A DNA stretch of 64,000 bases from Nocardioides caldifontis (GCF_008087345.1 NZ_VHIB01000008.1:62001-126000), one strand, 5' to 3'. Positions 8,983 to 19,586 are shown, counted from the first letter of the stretch. Notes: generated by a model not told the origin, from the letters alone. A program made the numbers and translations.

Positions 8983-11550
8983 ATGCCTGGAACCAACCTC
9001 ACCCGCGAGGAGGCGCAGACCCGCGCCGCGCTCCTCGACGTCGAGTCGTACACCGTCGACCTCGACCTCACGACGGGTGACACCACCTTCGCCTCGACCA
9101 CCGTCCTGCGCTTCACCTGCCGCGAGCCCGGCGCCTCGACCTTCGCCGACCTCGTCGACGCGACGGTCCACGAGGTCGTGCTCAACGGCACCGCGCTCGA
9201 CCCCGCCGACGTCTACGCCGACAGCCGCATCCGGCTCGACGGGCTGGAGGGGAGCAACGAGCTGCGGGTCGTCGCGGACTGCACCTACAGCCGCAGCGGT
9301 GAGGGGCTCCACCGCTTCGTCGACCCGGCCGACGACCGGGTCTACCTCTACACGCAGTTCGAGGTCCCCGACGCCCGCCGCGTCTACACGACGTTCGAGC
9401 AGCCCGACCTGAAGTCGGTCTTCACCTTCACCGTCACCGCCCCCGAGGGGTGGACGGTCGTCTCCAACGCGCCGACGCCGGAACCGGAGCCGCTCGGCGA
9501 CGGCAGGGCGGTGTGGCGGTTCCCCACCACCGACCGGATGTCGACCTACATCACCGCGCTCGTCGCCGGCGAGTACCACGCGGTCTACGACGACTACGAG
9601 GGGCCGACGGGGAAGATCCGGCTCGGCCACCTGTGCCGGCAGTCGGTGGTGCCGTTCCTCGACGTCGACGAGCTGCTCGAGGTCACCCGCCAGGGGTTCG
9701 CGTTCTTCGAGAGCGCCTTCGACTATCCCTACCCGTTCTCGGTGGGCGAGGGCGAGGTGCGCAAGTACGACCAGGCCTACGTGCCGGAGTACAACATGGG
9801 CGCGATGGAGAACGCCGGGTGCGTGACCTACCGCGACGAGTACCTCCCCCGCTCCCGGCAGACCCACGCGTTCTACGAGCAGCGCGCCAACACCGTGCTC
9901 CACGAGATGGCGCACATGTGGTTCGGCGACCTCGTGACGATGCGCTGGTGGGACGACCTCTGGCTCAACGAGTCGTTCGCGGAGTGGGCCTCGCACCACG
10001 CGATGACCCGCGCCACCAAGTACGTCGACGCCTGGACCGGGTTCGCCAACGCCCGGAAGAACTGGGCCTACCGCCAGGACCAGCTCCCCTCGACCCACCC
10101 GATCGCTGCCGACAACGTCGACCTCGAGGCGGTCGAGGTCAACTTCGACGGCATCACCTACGCCAAGGGCGCCTCGACGCTGAAGCAGCTCGTCGCCTGG
10201 GTCGGCGAGGAGGAGTTCCTCGAGGGGCTCCGCAGCTACTTCAAGAAGCACGCGTTCGGCAACAGCGAATTCAGCGACCTGCTCTCCGCGCTCGAGGCGG
10301 CCAGCGGCCGCGACCTGGCCTCCTGGGCCGAGGAGTGGCTGCAGACCTCCGGGGTCAACACCCTCGAGCCGGTCTTCGAGGTCGGCGAGGACGGGCGGTT
10401 CACCTCGTTCGCGATCCGGCAGGGCGCGCACCCCGACTTCCCGACGCTGCGGCGCCACCGGGTAGCGGTCGGGCTCTACGACCGGGTCGACGGCCGGCTG
10501 GTGCGCCGCGGCGCCCACGAGACCGACATCCACGGCGAGCTCACCACCGTGGACGAGCTCGTCGGCGTGACCCGCCCCCACCTGCTGCTGCTCAACGACG
10601 GCGACCTGACCTACGCCAAGATCCGGCTCGACGAGGAGTCCCTCGACGTCCTGGTCTCCTCGATCGACACCCTCGAGGACTCCCTGGCCCGGGCCCTGTG
10701 CTGGGGCGCCGCCTGGGACATGACCCGCGACGCCGAGATGACCGCGACCGACTTCGCGGCCCTCGTCCTCCGCGGGATCGGGACCGAGTCCGACCTGACC
10801 GCGGTCCAGGCGCTGCTCCGCTACGCCAAGCAGGCGATCGACACCTACTCCGCCCCGGCCAACCGGCCGGCGCTGCAGGCGCAGTGGGAGGAGGGGCTCT
10901 CCGGGCTCGTCGACGCCGCGACGCCCGGCAGCGACCACCAGCTGGCGCTGGTCCGGGCGTTCGCCACCGCGGCGAGGAGCGACGCCGCGCTCGACCGGGT
11001 CACCGGGTGGTACCACGGCGGCGCCCCGCTCGAGGGGCTCGAGGTCGACACCGACCTCCGGTGGGCCCTGCTCACCGCGCTGGCCGCGCACGGGCGGGCC
11101 GACGAGGCGGCGGTCCTCGCCGAGCTGGAGCGGGACAACACGATCTCGGGCCACGAGCGGGCGGCGGCGGCACGCACGGTGATGCCGACCGCCGAGGCCA
11201 AGGAGCATGCCTGGCAGGCGACCGTGGTCCGCACCGACACCCCCAACGAGACGCAGCGGCAGATCGCCGGCGCCTTCCAGGTGACCGGGCAGGACGAGCT
11301 GCTCGAGCCCTACGTCGACCGCTACCTCGAGGCGGCCGAGACGGTCTGGGAGACCCACGGGGTCTTCAAGGGCGGCATGGTGCTGCAGCTGCTCTTTCCG
11401 CGGGCGCTGGCGACGCGGGAGACCCTCGAGCGGGTGCAGGGGTGGCTGCGGACCGCGAACGCGAACCCTGCCGCGCTGCGCTACGTGCGCGAGGGGGCGG
11501 CGGACCTGGAGCGGGCGCTGGCGGCGCAGGAGCGCGACGCCCAGGGGTGA
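8983..11550 (+). CDS. pepN: Aminopeptidase N (M1 family)
   Basis: 855 residues, the usual size for actinobacterial PepN. A zinc metallopeptidase that removes N-terminal residues from peptides in the cytosol. The substrate-recognition motif GAMENAGC and the zinc site HEMAHMWFGDL (HExxH, with the downstream Glu in NESFAEW) are both intact. The C-terminal ERAP1-like helical domain follows. The ATG at 8983 gives the family start MPGTNLTREEA. Followed by a strong hairpin at 11561. Confidence 0.97.
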   Translation: MPGTNLTREEAQTRAALLDVESYTVDLDLTTGDTTFASTTVLRFTCREPGASTFADLVDATVHEVVLNGTALDPADVYADSRIRLDGLEGSNELRVVADCTYSRSGEGLHRFVDPADDRVYLYTQFEVPDARRVYTTFEQPDLKSVFTFTVTAPEGWTVVSNAPTPEPEPLGDGRAVWRFPTTDRMSTYITALVAGEYHAVYDDYEGPTGKIRLGHLCRQSVVPFLDVDELLEVTRQGFAFFESAFDYPYPFSVGEGEVRKYDQAYVPEYNMGAMENAGCVTYRDEYLPRSRQTHAFYEQRANTVLHEMAHMWFGDLVTMRWWDDLWLNESFAEWASHHAMTRATKYVDAWTGFANARKNWAYRQDQLPSTHPIAADNVDLEAVEVNFDGITYAKGASTLKQLVAWVGEEEFLEGLRSYFKKHAFGNSEFSDLLSALEAASGRDLASWAEEWLQTSGVNTLEPVFEVGEDGRFTSFAIRQGAHPDFPTLRRHRVAVGLYDRVDGRLVRRGAHETDIHGELTTVDELVGVTRPHLLLLNDGDLTYAKIRLDEESLDVLVSSIDTLEDSLARALCWGAAWDMTRDAEMTATDFAALVLRGIGTESDLTAVQALLRYAKQAIDTYSAPANRPALQAQWEEGLSGLVDAATPGSDHQLALVRAFATAARSDAALDRVTGWYHGGAPLEGLEVDTDLRWALLTALAAHGRADEAAVLAELERDNTISGHERAAAARTVMPTAEAKEHAWQATVVRTDTPNETQRQIAGAFQVTGQDELLEPYVDRYLEAAETVWETHGVFKGGMVLQLLFPRALATRETLERVQGWLRTANANPAALRYVREGAADLERALAAQERDAQG

Positions 11551-11560
11551 GACGACGCGA

Positions 11561-11582
11561 GCCCGGCTCCTCGGAGCCGGGC
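11561..11582. terminator. Hairpin between convergent pepN and DUF5130 gene
   Basis: GCCCGGCTCC-TC-GGAGCCGGGC is a perfect 10-bp stem, 10 bases after the pepN stop and 7 bases from the end of the convergent gene. No U-tract is present, as is common in high-GC actinobacteria. Likely a bidirectional terminator. Confidence 0.65.
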
Positions 11583-11589
11583 CGGCCGC

Positions 11590-11979
11590 TCACGCGTGCA
11601 GCGTGGGCGGCCGCCGGGCGGAGCCGGCGAGCATGTTGATGCCGCGGACGATGCCGCCGCAGAGGTCGTCGTGGGCGAACTGCGACTGCATCTCCACGAC
11701 GGCCAGCCGCACGTGGTGGTCCTCGAGCGACCGGCGCACCTGGTCGCCGGTCACCACCTCGAGCACCCGGGCGGCGGGGTCGACCGCGATCAGGACCGAA
11801 CGGGCGGGGGCCACGAGGGCCGCGTGCAGCCGCTCGGCGTACAGCCGGGGGTCCCCTTCGAGCTTCCCGACGTAGACGGAGAACTCGAAGCGGCAGACGG
11901 TCTCGGCGTCGCGGATCGCCTTGTCGATCGACGCCCGCTGCGCGTCGGTGAAACCGTCACCACCGGCCACCGGCACCAC
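11590..11979 (-). CDS. DUF5130 (TPM-fold-like) protein
   Basis: 129 residues. The sequence FTDAQRASIDKAIRDAETVCRFEFSVYVG matches the actinobacterial DUF5130 family, which is structurally related to TPM-domain proteins. The gene start (GTG at 11979, preceded by GAGGACAAGG) lies inside the end of the upstream membrane-protein gene, overlapping it by 23 bp, so the two are translationally coupled. No catalytic residues are evident and its function is unknown. Confidence 0.75.
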   Translation of the reverse strand: MVPVAGGDGFTDAQRASIDKAIRDAETVCRFEFSVYVGKLEGDPRLYAERLHAALVAPARSVLIAVDPAARVLEVVTGDQVRRSLEDHHVRLAVVEMQSQFAHDDLCGGIVRGINMLAGSARRPPTLHA

Positions 11980-12334
11980 CCTTGTCCTCGCTCTGCGCGG
12001 TCGGCTCGGGGGTGCCCTCGACGCCCTTGCGGGGACCGCCGAACCACTCGGAGCGCTGCTGGAAGGCCAGCGCCGGCTCGGAGGACTGGCCGCGCATCAT
12101 CGACGGCAGGTACACCGCCAGGGCGAGCAGCGCGATGACCGCCAGCGGGATGCCGCCGAGGATCAGCAGCAGCTCCAGCGCCGAGCCGTTGTCGGGGTCC
12201 TCCCACGACTCGGGCGGGGTGGCGAAGGCCGGGGCGGCGAGCGACCCGAGGGCCAACCCCGTCAGCAGCACGAGCGGGCGGGCCACCGCACGGACGGCCC
12301 GGAGGAAGGCGGTCGAGAGCATGTCGATCGTCAC
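11957..12334 (-). CDS. Small membrane protein coupled to DUF5130
   Basis: 125 residues from the GTG at 12334 (an ATG at 12322 is possible). An N-terminal signal-like hydrophobic segment (LVLLTGLALGSLAAPAFA) is followed by a second transmembrane segment (LLLILGGIPLAVIALLALAVYLP), then a polar tail with ALAFQQRSEWFGGP. I do not recognise the family beyond its conserved pairing with DUF5130-type genes. Probably two membrane crossings with the tail inside the cell. Divergent from the MscS gene. Confidence 0.7.
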   Translation of the reverse strand: MTIDMLSTAFLRAVRAVARPLVLLTGLALGSLAAPAFATPPESWEDPDNGSALELLLILGGIPLAVIALLALAVYLPSMMRGQSSEPALAFQQRSEWFGGPRKGVEGTPEPTAQSEDKGGAGGRW

Positions 12335-12394
12335 AGACCGAAGCCTACCGTTCGGCTCGGAGCGGGCCAGCACCGCTCGCTAGCCTGGCGACCC

Positions 12395-13411
12395 ATGATC
12401 CCGCTCACCGAGACCACGCCGGAGTGCGAGCAGGAGGACTGGCTCTGCAAGCAGGTCACCGACCTGACCGGCAACGAGTGGCTGGGCGCCGCCGCCGACT
12501 GGCTGATCGCCAAGCCCGCCATCATCCTCTTCGTCGTCCTGCTCGGGCTGCTCTGCCGCTGGCTCGCCTACAAGCTGGTCAACCGGCTCGTCGAGCGTGC
12601 GTCGACGGGGGTGCTGCCCACGAGCCCGCAGGGGCGGTTCCACACCGACGTCGCGCCCGACAACGCGGCCGCCCGCATCGCTGCGGCACGCCGCAAGCAG
12701 CGAGCCGAGACGATGGGCGCGGTGCTCAAGAGCGTCGCGTCGTTCACGATCCTCGTGATCGTCGTGATCATGTCGCTCTCCGAGCTGAGCGTGAACGTCG
12801 GGCCGTTGATCGCGGGCGCCGGGATCGTCGGCGTGGCGCTCGGCTTCGGCGCCCAGTCGCTGGTCTCGGACTTCCTGTCCGGGCTCTTCATGCTCTTCGA
12901 GGACCAGTACGGCATCGGTGACGTCGTCGACCTCGGCGACGCGAGCGGCACGGTCGAGGCGGTCACGCTGCGGATCACGCGGCTCCGCGACGTCAACGGC
13001 ACCGTCTGGTACATCCGCAACGGCGAGATCCGCCGGGTCGGCAACCAGAGCCAGAACTGGGCGCGCACGGTGCTCGACGTCACCGTCGGCTACGGCGAGG
13101 ACCTCCCCCGGATCCGTCAGGTGCTCGCCGAGACCTGCCAGGCCCTGTACGACGACCCCGAGTGGCGCGGCAAGGTCATGGAGGAGCCCGAGGTCTGGGG
13201 CGTGGAGCGGATGGAGGCCGACGGCATCGCCGTCCGGGTCGCCATCAAGACCGCTCCCCTGGAGCAGTGGGCCGTCGCCCGCGAGCTGCGCGAGCGCATC
13301 AAGCAGCGGTTCGACCGCGAGGGGATCGAGATCCCGTTCCCCCAGCGCGTGGTCTGGCAGCGGTCGGAGCCGCCCACCCCGATGGCCGGCAGCGACGCCG
13401 ACGACGCCTGA
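12395..13411 (+). CDS. mscS: MscS-type mechanosensitive channel
   Basis: 338 residues. N-terminal membrane segments (IILFVVLLGLLCRWLAYKL near residue 35 and TILVIVVIMSLSELSV near residue 120) precede the pore-lining helix rich in Gly/Ala (GPLIAGAGIVGVALGFGAQSLVSDFLSG). The MscS beta domain follows (EDQYGIGDVVDLGDASGTVEAVTLRIT). The protein gates on membrane tension to release solutes during osmotic downshock. The ATG at 12395 is the only start that fits the conserved N-terminus. Confidence 0.95.
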   Translation: MIPLTETTPECEQEDWLCKQVTDLTGNEWLGAAADWLIAKPAIILFVVLLGLLCRWLAYKLVNRLVERASTGVLPTSPQGRFHTDVAPDNAAARIAAARRKQRAETMGAVLKSVASFTILVIVVIMSLSELSVNVGPLIAGAGIVGVALGFGAQSLVSDFLSGLFMLFEDQYGIGDVVDLGDASGTVEAVTLRITRLRDVNGTVWYIRNGEIRRVGNQSQNWARTVLDVTVGYGEDLPRIRQVLAETCQALYDDPEWRGKVMEEPEVWGVERMEADGIAVRVAIKTAPLEQWAVARELRERIKQRFDREGIEIPFPQRVVWQRSEPPTPMAGSDADDA

Positions 13412-13412
13412 C

Positions 13413-13444
13413 CCCGGCGCGGACCTCCAGGGGTCCGCGCCGGG
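13413..13444. terminator. Hairpin between convergent mscS and osmC
   Basis: A perfect 13-bp stem, CCCGGCGCGGACC (13413-13425) with GGTCCGCGCCGGG (13432-13444), and a 6-base loop. It begins directly after the mscS stop and ends 12 bases before the end of osmC. Probable bidirectional terminator. Confidence 0.7.
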
Positions 13445-13456
13445 ACCGTCAGCGCG

Positions 13457-13882
13457 TCAGGCGAGCGACGCGTCCAGCGTGATGGTCGTGCCGGTGAGCG
13501 CCTGGGACACCGGGCAGTTCTTCTTCGCGTCCTCGGCAGCCGCCTTGAACGCGTCCTCGTCCATCCCGTCGACCGAGCCGACGAGGGTGAGGTGGATCCC
13601 GGTGATGCCGGTGCCCGGCTGGAAGGTCACGTCGGCGGTCACGTCCAGCGAGGTCGGCGGGGTACCGGCCTTCGCGAGACCGTTCGACAGCGCCATCGAG
13701 AAGCAGGCCGAGTGGGCGGCCGCGATGAGCTCCTCGGGGCTGGTCTTCCCGTTGGGCTCCTCCGCGCGGGCCGGCCACGACACGTCGTACGTGCCGAGGC
13801 CGCTGGAGGCGAGCGTGACCTGGCCGGCGCCTTCGAACAGCGAGCCTTCCCAGTGGGTCTTTGCCTGGCGGACAGTCGCCAT
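13457..13882 (-). CDS. osmC: OsmC-family peroxiredoxin
   Basis: 141 residues, the standard OsmC length. A cytosolic thiol peroxidase for organic hydroperoxides. Both redox cysteines are in place: the peroxidatic Cys in HSACFSMALSNGL and the resolving Cys in NCPVSQALTG. The EELIAAAHSACF helix is diagnostic. The ATG at 13882 follows AAGGAG at a good distance. Confidence 0.94.
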   Translation of the reverse strand: MATVRQAKTHWEGSLFEGAGQVTLASSGLGTYDVSWPARAEEPNGKTSPEELIAAAHSACFSMALSNGLAKAGTPPTSLDVTADVTFQPGTGITGIHLTLVGSVDGMDEDAFKAAAEDAKKNCPVSQALTGTTITLDASLA

Positions 13883-13989
13883 GAACAACTCCTTCGCACG
13901 TGGTGGGGGCGGGCCGCCGCCACGACGGCCCGTCGGCCAACCTACCCACGCCGCCCGGGGCGTCACCGCCCGGCTGCGACAATGGGGCC

Positions 13990-14403
13990 GTGAGCGAGAG
14001 CCAGACCGAGGGAGCAGCGCAGGAGCAGGCGTTCTTCGACGAGATCGGCGGGCTGCCGGTGATCGAGAAGATCGTGGCGCGGTTCTACGAGGGCGTGGCC
14101 ACCGACGAGGTGCTCCGGCCGATGTACGCCGACGAGGACCTCGCGGACGGCTCGGCGGCCCGGCGGCTGTCGATGTTCCTGGCGCAGTACTGGGGCGGCC
14201 CGTCGACGTACTCCCAGGAGCGCGGCCACCCGCGGCTCCGCATGCGCCACGCGCCGTTCACCGTGAACCGGGTCGCCGCGGAGCACTGGCTGAAGCACTT
14301 CCGCGCCGGGCTCGACGAGGCGGGACTCACCCCGGAGCAGGACGCGCGGTTCTGGGGCTACGTCACCTACGCCGCCCAGTTCATGCTGAACAGCGAGGAC
14401 TGA
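13990..14403 (+). CDS. glbO: Truncated haemoglobin, group II (GlbO type)
   Basis: 137 residues from the GTG at 13990. The pattern FFDEIGGLPVIEKIVARFYEGVATDEVLRPMY, then RLSMFLAQYWGGPSTYSQERGHPRLRMRHAPF, is that of trHbO. The proximal His is in LRMRHAPF, the B10 Tyr is in ARFYEG, and the G8 Trp is in AAEHWLKHF. Such proteins bind O2 and are proposed to act in redox and NO chemistry under low oxygen. Single gene, not in an evident operon. Confidence 0.94.
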   Translation: MSESQTEGAAQEQAFFDEIGGLPVIEKIVARFYEGVATDEVLRPMYADEDLADGSAARRLSMFLAQYWGGPSTYSQERGHPRLRMRHAPFTVNRVAAEHWLKHFRAGLDEAGLTPEQDARFWGYVTYAAQFMLNSED

Positions 14404-14432
14404 GACGGGGACGGGCCGGCCAGGCGGGTCCG

Positions 14433-15320
14433 TCAGCCGGCCGGACCGAGGAGCGCCTGCCGCTGCCGCTCGGAGAGCTCCGCGGCCCGCTGGGTCGCGG
14501 CGTCGAAGGCGACCATGACCGCGCGCGAGCGGGACAGCACCTTCTCGCCGTCGCGGATCCACCCCTCGATCACGAACGACGACCGACCGACGTGGGCGAC
14601 CCAGGTCTGGACCTCGTAGGGCTCCTCCCGGAAGAACATCGGCGTGCGGTAGTCGACGTCGATCTGCGCCACCACGACGCTGTCCGCACCCGACTCCCCC
14701 GCCCGGGCCTCCGCGGCCCAGCTCGTCGCCCCGACCTGGGCGATGCGGGCCTCCTGGAAGAACTCGAAGTACTTCACGTTGTTGACGTGGCGGTAGGCGT
14801 CGACGTCGGAGAACCGCACCGGGCAGAGCCAGGTGAACCGCCGCTCGTCCGGCACCTCGCTGACCTTCACCGACGCCGGCAGCGGCTCCACGTCGTCGAC
14901 GAGGAAGCGGCGGAGCACCTCCTGCTCCTCCGGGCGCACGCGCCGCGGGTGCTCGGTCGCGAAGCTGTACGGCGTGAGCACCGACCGGGCCTGCAGGTAG
15001 ACGCGCCGGCCGTCGAGGGTCTCGTCGAACACCTCGTAGGCGAGGGTGAACGTGGAGGCGCGGACCTCGGTCACCCAGACCTCGATGCTCACCGGCTCGG
15101 GGCGGTAGACCAGCGGCGCGAGGTACCTCACCTCGTGGCGCACCACCACGACGCCCTCGGCGAGCTCCTCGCCGCCGCTCGCGGGCGGGTGGACCCGCAG
15201 CATGTCGACGCGCGCCTCCTGGAGGTAGTCGACGTACGTCACGTTGTTGACGTGGCCGAGCTGGTCCATGTCCGCCCAGCGGATCGGGCACCGGTAGAGG
15301 TGACGAGTCACACCGTGCAT
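14433..15320 (-). CDS. Double-hotdog acyl-CoA thioesterase
   Basis: 295 residues made of two 4HBT-like hotdog domains in tandem. The first contains YRCPIRWADMDQLGHVNNVTYVDYLQEARVD and the second CPVRFSDVDAYRHVNNVKYFEFFQEARI. The Asp of each is the usual catalytic position for acyl-CoA hydrolysis. The start could be the ATG at 15320 or the GTG at 15311. Divergent from the thiolase, with a palindrome between them. Confidence 0.88.
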   Translation of the reverse strand: MHGVTRHLYRCPIRWADMDQLGHVNNVTYVDYLQEARVDMLRVHPPASGGEELAEGVVVVRHEVRYLAPLVYRPEPVSIEVWVTEVRASTFTLAYEVFDETLDGRRVYLQARSVLTPYSFATEHPRRVRPEEQEVLRRFLVDDVEPLPASVKVSEVPDERRFTWLCPVRFSDVDAYRHVNNVKYFEFFQEARIAQVGATSWAAEARAGESGADSVVVAQIDVDYRTPMFFREEPYEVQTWVAHVGRSSFVIEGWIRDGEKVLSRSRAVMVAFDAATQRAAELSERQRQALLGPAG

Positions 15321-15342
15321 GCTCGCAGAGTGCGCGCCTAGT

Positions 15343-15358
15343 GTGGGCCGCGGCCCAC
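15343..15358. promoter_or_regulatory. Perfect 16-bp palindrome between divergent thioesterase and thiolase
   Basis: GTGGGCCGCGGCCCAC is exactly self-complementary and lies 22 bp from the thioesterase start and 28 bp from the thiolase start. Its position suits an operator for a dimeric repressor controlling both genes, but no regulator gene is adjacent. Confidence 0.4.
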
Positions 15359-15386
15359 GCCGCCCCTACGAACGGAGACCCAGCCC

Positions 15387-16604
15387 ATGCCTGAGGCAGT
15401 GATCGTCTCGACCGCCCGCTCCCCCATCGGCCGCGCGAACAAGGGCTCGTTGAAGGAGATGCGCCCCGACGAGCTGAGCGCGCAGATGGTCCGTGCGGCC
15501 CTCGACAAGGTGCCTGCCCTCGACCCGACCGACATCGACGACCTGATCCTCGGCTGCGGCCTCCCGGGCGGTGAGTCCGGCAACAACATGGGCCGCGTCG
15601 TCTCGGTGCTGCTCGGGCTCGACGGGGTGCCGGGCACGACCGTCACCCGCTACTGCTCCTCGTCGGTGCAGACCACCCGGATGGCGTTCCACGCGATCAA
15701 GGCCGGCGAGGGCGACGTCTTCGTCAGCGCCGGCGTGGAGACGGTCTCCCGCTTCGCCAAGGGCACCTCCGACCACCTCCCCGACACCCGCAACCCCCGG
15801 TTCGAGGACGCGGCGGCCCGGACCGCGAAGCTCGCCGAAGGCGGCCAGGACTGGCACGACCCGCGCGAGGACGGGCTCCTGCCCGACGTCTACATCGCGA
15901 TGGGCCAGACCGCCGAGAACGTCGCCCGGCTCCGCGGCATCACCCGCGAGGAGGCCGACGAGTACGGCGTCCGCAGCCAGAACCTCGCCGAGAAGGCGAT
16001 CGCGGACGGGTTCTGGGCCAAGGAGATCACCCCGGTCACGCTTCCCGACGGCACGGTCGTGACCGCCGACGACGGCCCGCGCGCCGGCGTGACGATGGAG
16101 CAGGTCTCCCAACTGAAGCCGGTGTTCCGCCCCGACGGCATCGTCACCGCCGGCAACTGCTGCCCGCTCAACGACGGCGCGGCGGCGGTCGTGGTCATGT
16201 CCGACACGAAGGCCCGCGAGCTCGGGCTCACGCCGCTCGCGCGCATCGTCTCCACCGGGCTGACCGGGCTCTCCCCCGAGGTCATGGGGCTCGGCCCCGT
16301 CGAGGCGTCGAAGCAGGCGCTGAAGCACGCCGGGATGACGATCGACGACATCGACCTCGTCGACATCAACGAGGCGTTCGCCGCGCAGGTCATCCCGTCG
16401 TACCGCGACCTGGGTGCCGACCTCGACAAGGTCAACGTCAACGGCGGCGCGATCGCGATCGGCCACCCCTTCGGCATGACCGGCGCCCGGATGCAGGCGA
16501 CGATGATCAACTCGCTGCAGCACCACGACAAGTCCACCGGGCTGGTCACGATGTGCGTCGGCGGGGGTCAGGGCATGGCGCTCGTCCTCGAGCGCCTCTC
16601 CTGA
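15387..16604 (+). CDS. Acetyl-CoA acetyltransferase (thiolase)
   Basis: 405 residues. Catalyses thiolysis of 3-ketoacyl-CoA or condensation of acetyl-CoA units. The acylated Cys is in TRYCSSSVQTTRMA. The His/Cys pair of the second half is in IGHPFGMTGAR and MCVGGGQGMALVLE. Divergent from a thioesterase, so a role in fatty-acid or branched acyl-CoA breakdown is likely. An 86-bp hairpin element starts 3 bases after the stop. Confidence 0.94.
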   Translation: MPEAVIVSTARSPIGRANKGSLKEMRPDELSAQMVRAALDKVPALDPTDIDDLILGCGLPGGESGNNMGRVVSVLLGLDGVPGTTVTRYCSSSVQTTRMAFHAIKAGEGDVFVSAGVETVSRFAKGTSDHLPDTRNPRFEDAAARTAKLAEGGQDWHDPREDGLLPDVYIAMGQTAENVARLRGITREEADEYGVRSQNLAEKAIADGFWAKEITPVTLPDGTVVTADDGPRAGVTMEQVSQLKPVFRPDGIVTAGNCCPLNDGAAAVVVMSDTKARELGLTPLARIVSTGLTGLSPEVMGLGPVEASKQALKHAGMTIDDIDLVDINEAFAAQVIPSYRDLGADLDKVNVNGGAIAIGHPFGMTGARMQATMINSLQHHDKSTGLVTMCVGGGQGMALVLERLS

Positions 16605-16607
16605 GGG

Positions 16608-16693
16608 GGCTTCCGGAAAAACCCATGGTGCCCTGGGGATCTGGTCCTTGCCATCGGTTGCAATCGATGGGGAGGGCCAGTTCCTCGTGGGGA
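16608..16693 (+). repeat. 86-bp hairpin element, copy A (inverted relative to copy B at 17815)
   Basis: Aligns without gaps to the reverse complement of 17815-17900. Two blocks are identical: CCCATGGTGCCCTGGG, and TCGATGGGGAGGGCCAGTT. Inside it CTGGTCCTTGCCATCG and CGATGGGGAGGGCCAG form a 16-bp stem with two G-U type pairs and one mismatch around loop GTTGCAAT. It begins 3 bases after the thiolase stop and could act as its terminator. Confidence 0.75.
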
Positions 16694-16721
16694 GTACGCC
16701 GGTCGCACGCGGGTCTCGAGG

Positions 16722-17671
16722 TCAGGCGGCTGACCGCATCATCGACCGGACGATCGAGGCGGTGCGCACGGCGTCGTACAGCATCTCCCACGTGATCCGG
16801 ATGAAGCGCATCCAGTGACGCGGCGCAGGTGGTCCTCGCGCTGCTTCTCCCGGAACACGGCGTCGCCGGGGTCCTCCCCGGGGCGGAGGTACCGGCCGTA
16901 CTTGACCTTGCCGTCGAACTCACCGAGCAGGCCGAGTGCGGGCCAGGCGAAGTCGGTGATCCCGATGAGGACGCCGCCGTCGTACACCTCGTACTGCAGC
17001 TCGGGGGCGGGTAGCCCGGCCTTCCAGAACAGGTGACAGCTGCGGGTCTCACCCACGGAAGCCCTTCGGCCGTCCGCCAGGCGCACGACGAGCTCGAGGT
17101 GCAGGCTCAGCGGCCAGGACGTCATGAGCGCTGCCTGCCCGACCAGCTCCTCCTGGGTGAAGCGGCCCAGGCGGAGCCCCGAGTCCACCAGGCACAGGGC
17201 GTGCTCGACGTCGAGCAACGTGGCCGACTCCATAGCGGCACGCACCGCACTGGTCATCGTGAGCCCCTCATGGGTCACGAGATCCTCGGGGAGACAGAGC
17301 CCCTCGTGGTGCGTCACGTCCGCAATGACCCTGCCGGCGCCACCGTCCAGACGGGTCACGTGTGCCCGACCCAACGGCACCTCCCACAGGTCTAAGCCAT
17401 GCAGCAGGCTGGCGCTGTGGTGGCTCGCAGCCACGCGGCCGCCGTGCGACCTGAGAAGGCCTCGGACCAGCAGGACGTGACGGTCCTTGTCGTCGGCAGC
17501 GGCCCACAGGTCACCCAGCACGTAGGTCCCTTGCCGGACGCGGACCAGCTCCCCCGACCGGACACCGCGTCGGAGCGCGGCGTCGGTCATCCCGAGCGCG
17601 ACTGCCTCGTGGCGGAAGAACACGCCGTGCTCGCTGCACAGGCCCCGGAGGACATCGTCGAATCCCGTCAT
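16722..17671 (-). pseudogene. AbiEi-like/PD-(D/E)XK-fold gene with a C-terminal frameshift
   Basis: From the ATG at 17671 the product has an AbiEi-type winged-helix N-terminus (FFRHEAVALGMTDAALRRGVRSGELVRVRQGTYVLGD). Its C-terminal part resembles the nuclease-like fold of DUF559/Vsr proteins (ITDFAWPALGLLGEFDGKVKYGR, with Asp, Glu and Lys in the expected order). After EDHLRRV the open frame turns to low-sense residues and stops at 16739. One frame over, the sequence continues as WMRFIRITWEMLYDAVRT, the expected ending, to a stop at 16722. A single missing base near 16815 explains this. No AbiEii toxin gene is adjacent. Function unknown; flanked by the two 86-bp elements. Confidence 0.65.
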
Positions 17672-17814
17672 GACCGGGGAGCATGGCGACGTCTCCGGAC
17701 GACACGACGGGAGCGGTCCGGGGCTGTGGAAGGACCGCCCAGTGCCCGCCCTGGGGATGGTCACCGGCTCTGGAGGTCAGCTCCACGTCTCGTGACAGCG
17801 AGCGGCGCGCGAAC

Positions 17815-17900
17815 ATCCCTCAGAAAACTGGCCCTCCCCATCGACTGCAACGTGTGGGGAGGGCCGGTTTCCCAGGGCACCATGGGATTTTGCGGAGGAC
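17815..17900 (-). repeat. 86-bp hairpin element, copy B
   Basis: Inverted partner of 16608-16693. Its stem is ACTGGCCCTCCCCA with TGGGGAGGGCCGGT, with a few unpaired bases at the loop side. It begins 3 bases after the ettA stop on the minus strand, which is the same placement and orientation relative to the upstream gene as copy A has to the thiolase. Confidence 0.75.
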
Positions 17901-17903
17901 CGC

Positions 17904-19586
<1,683 letters not shown>

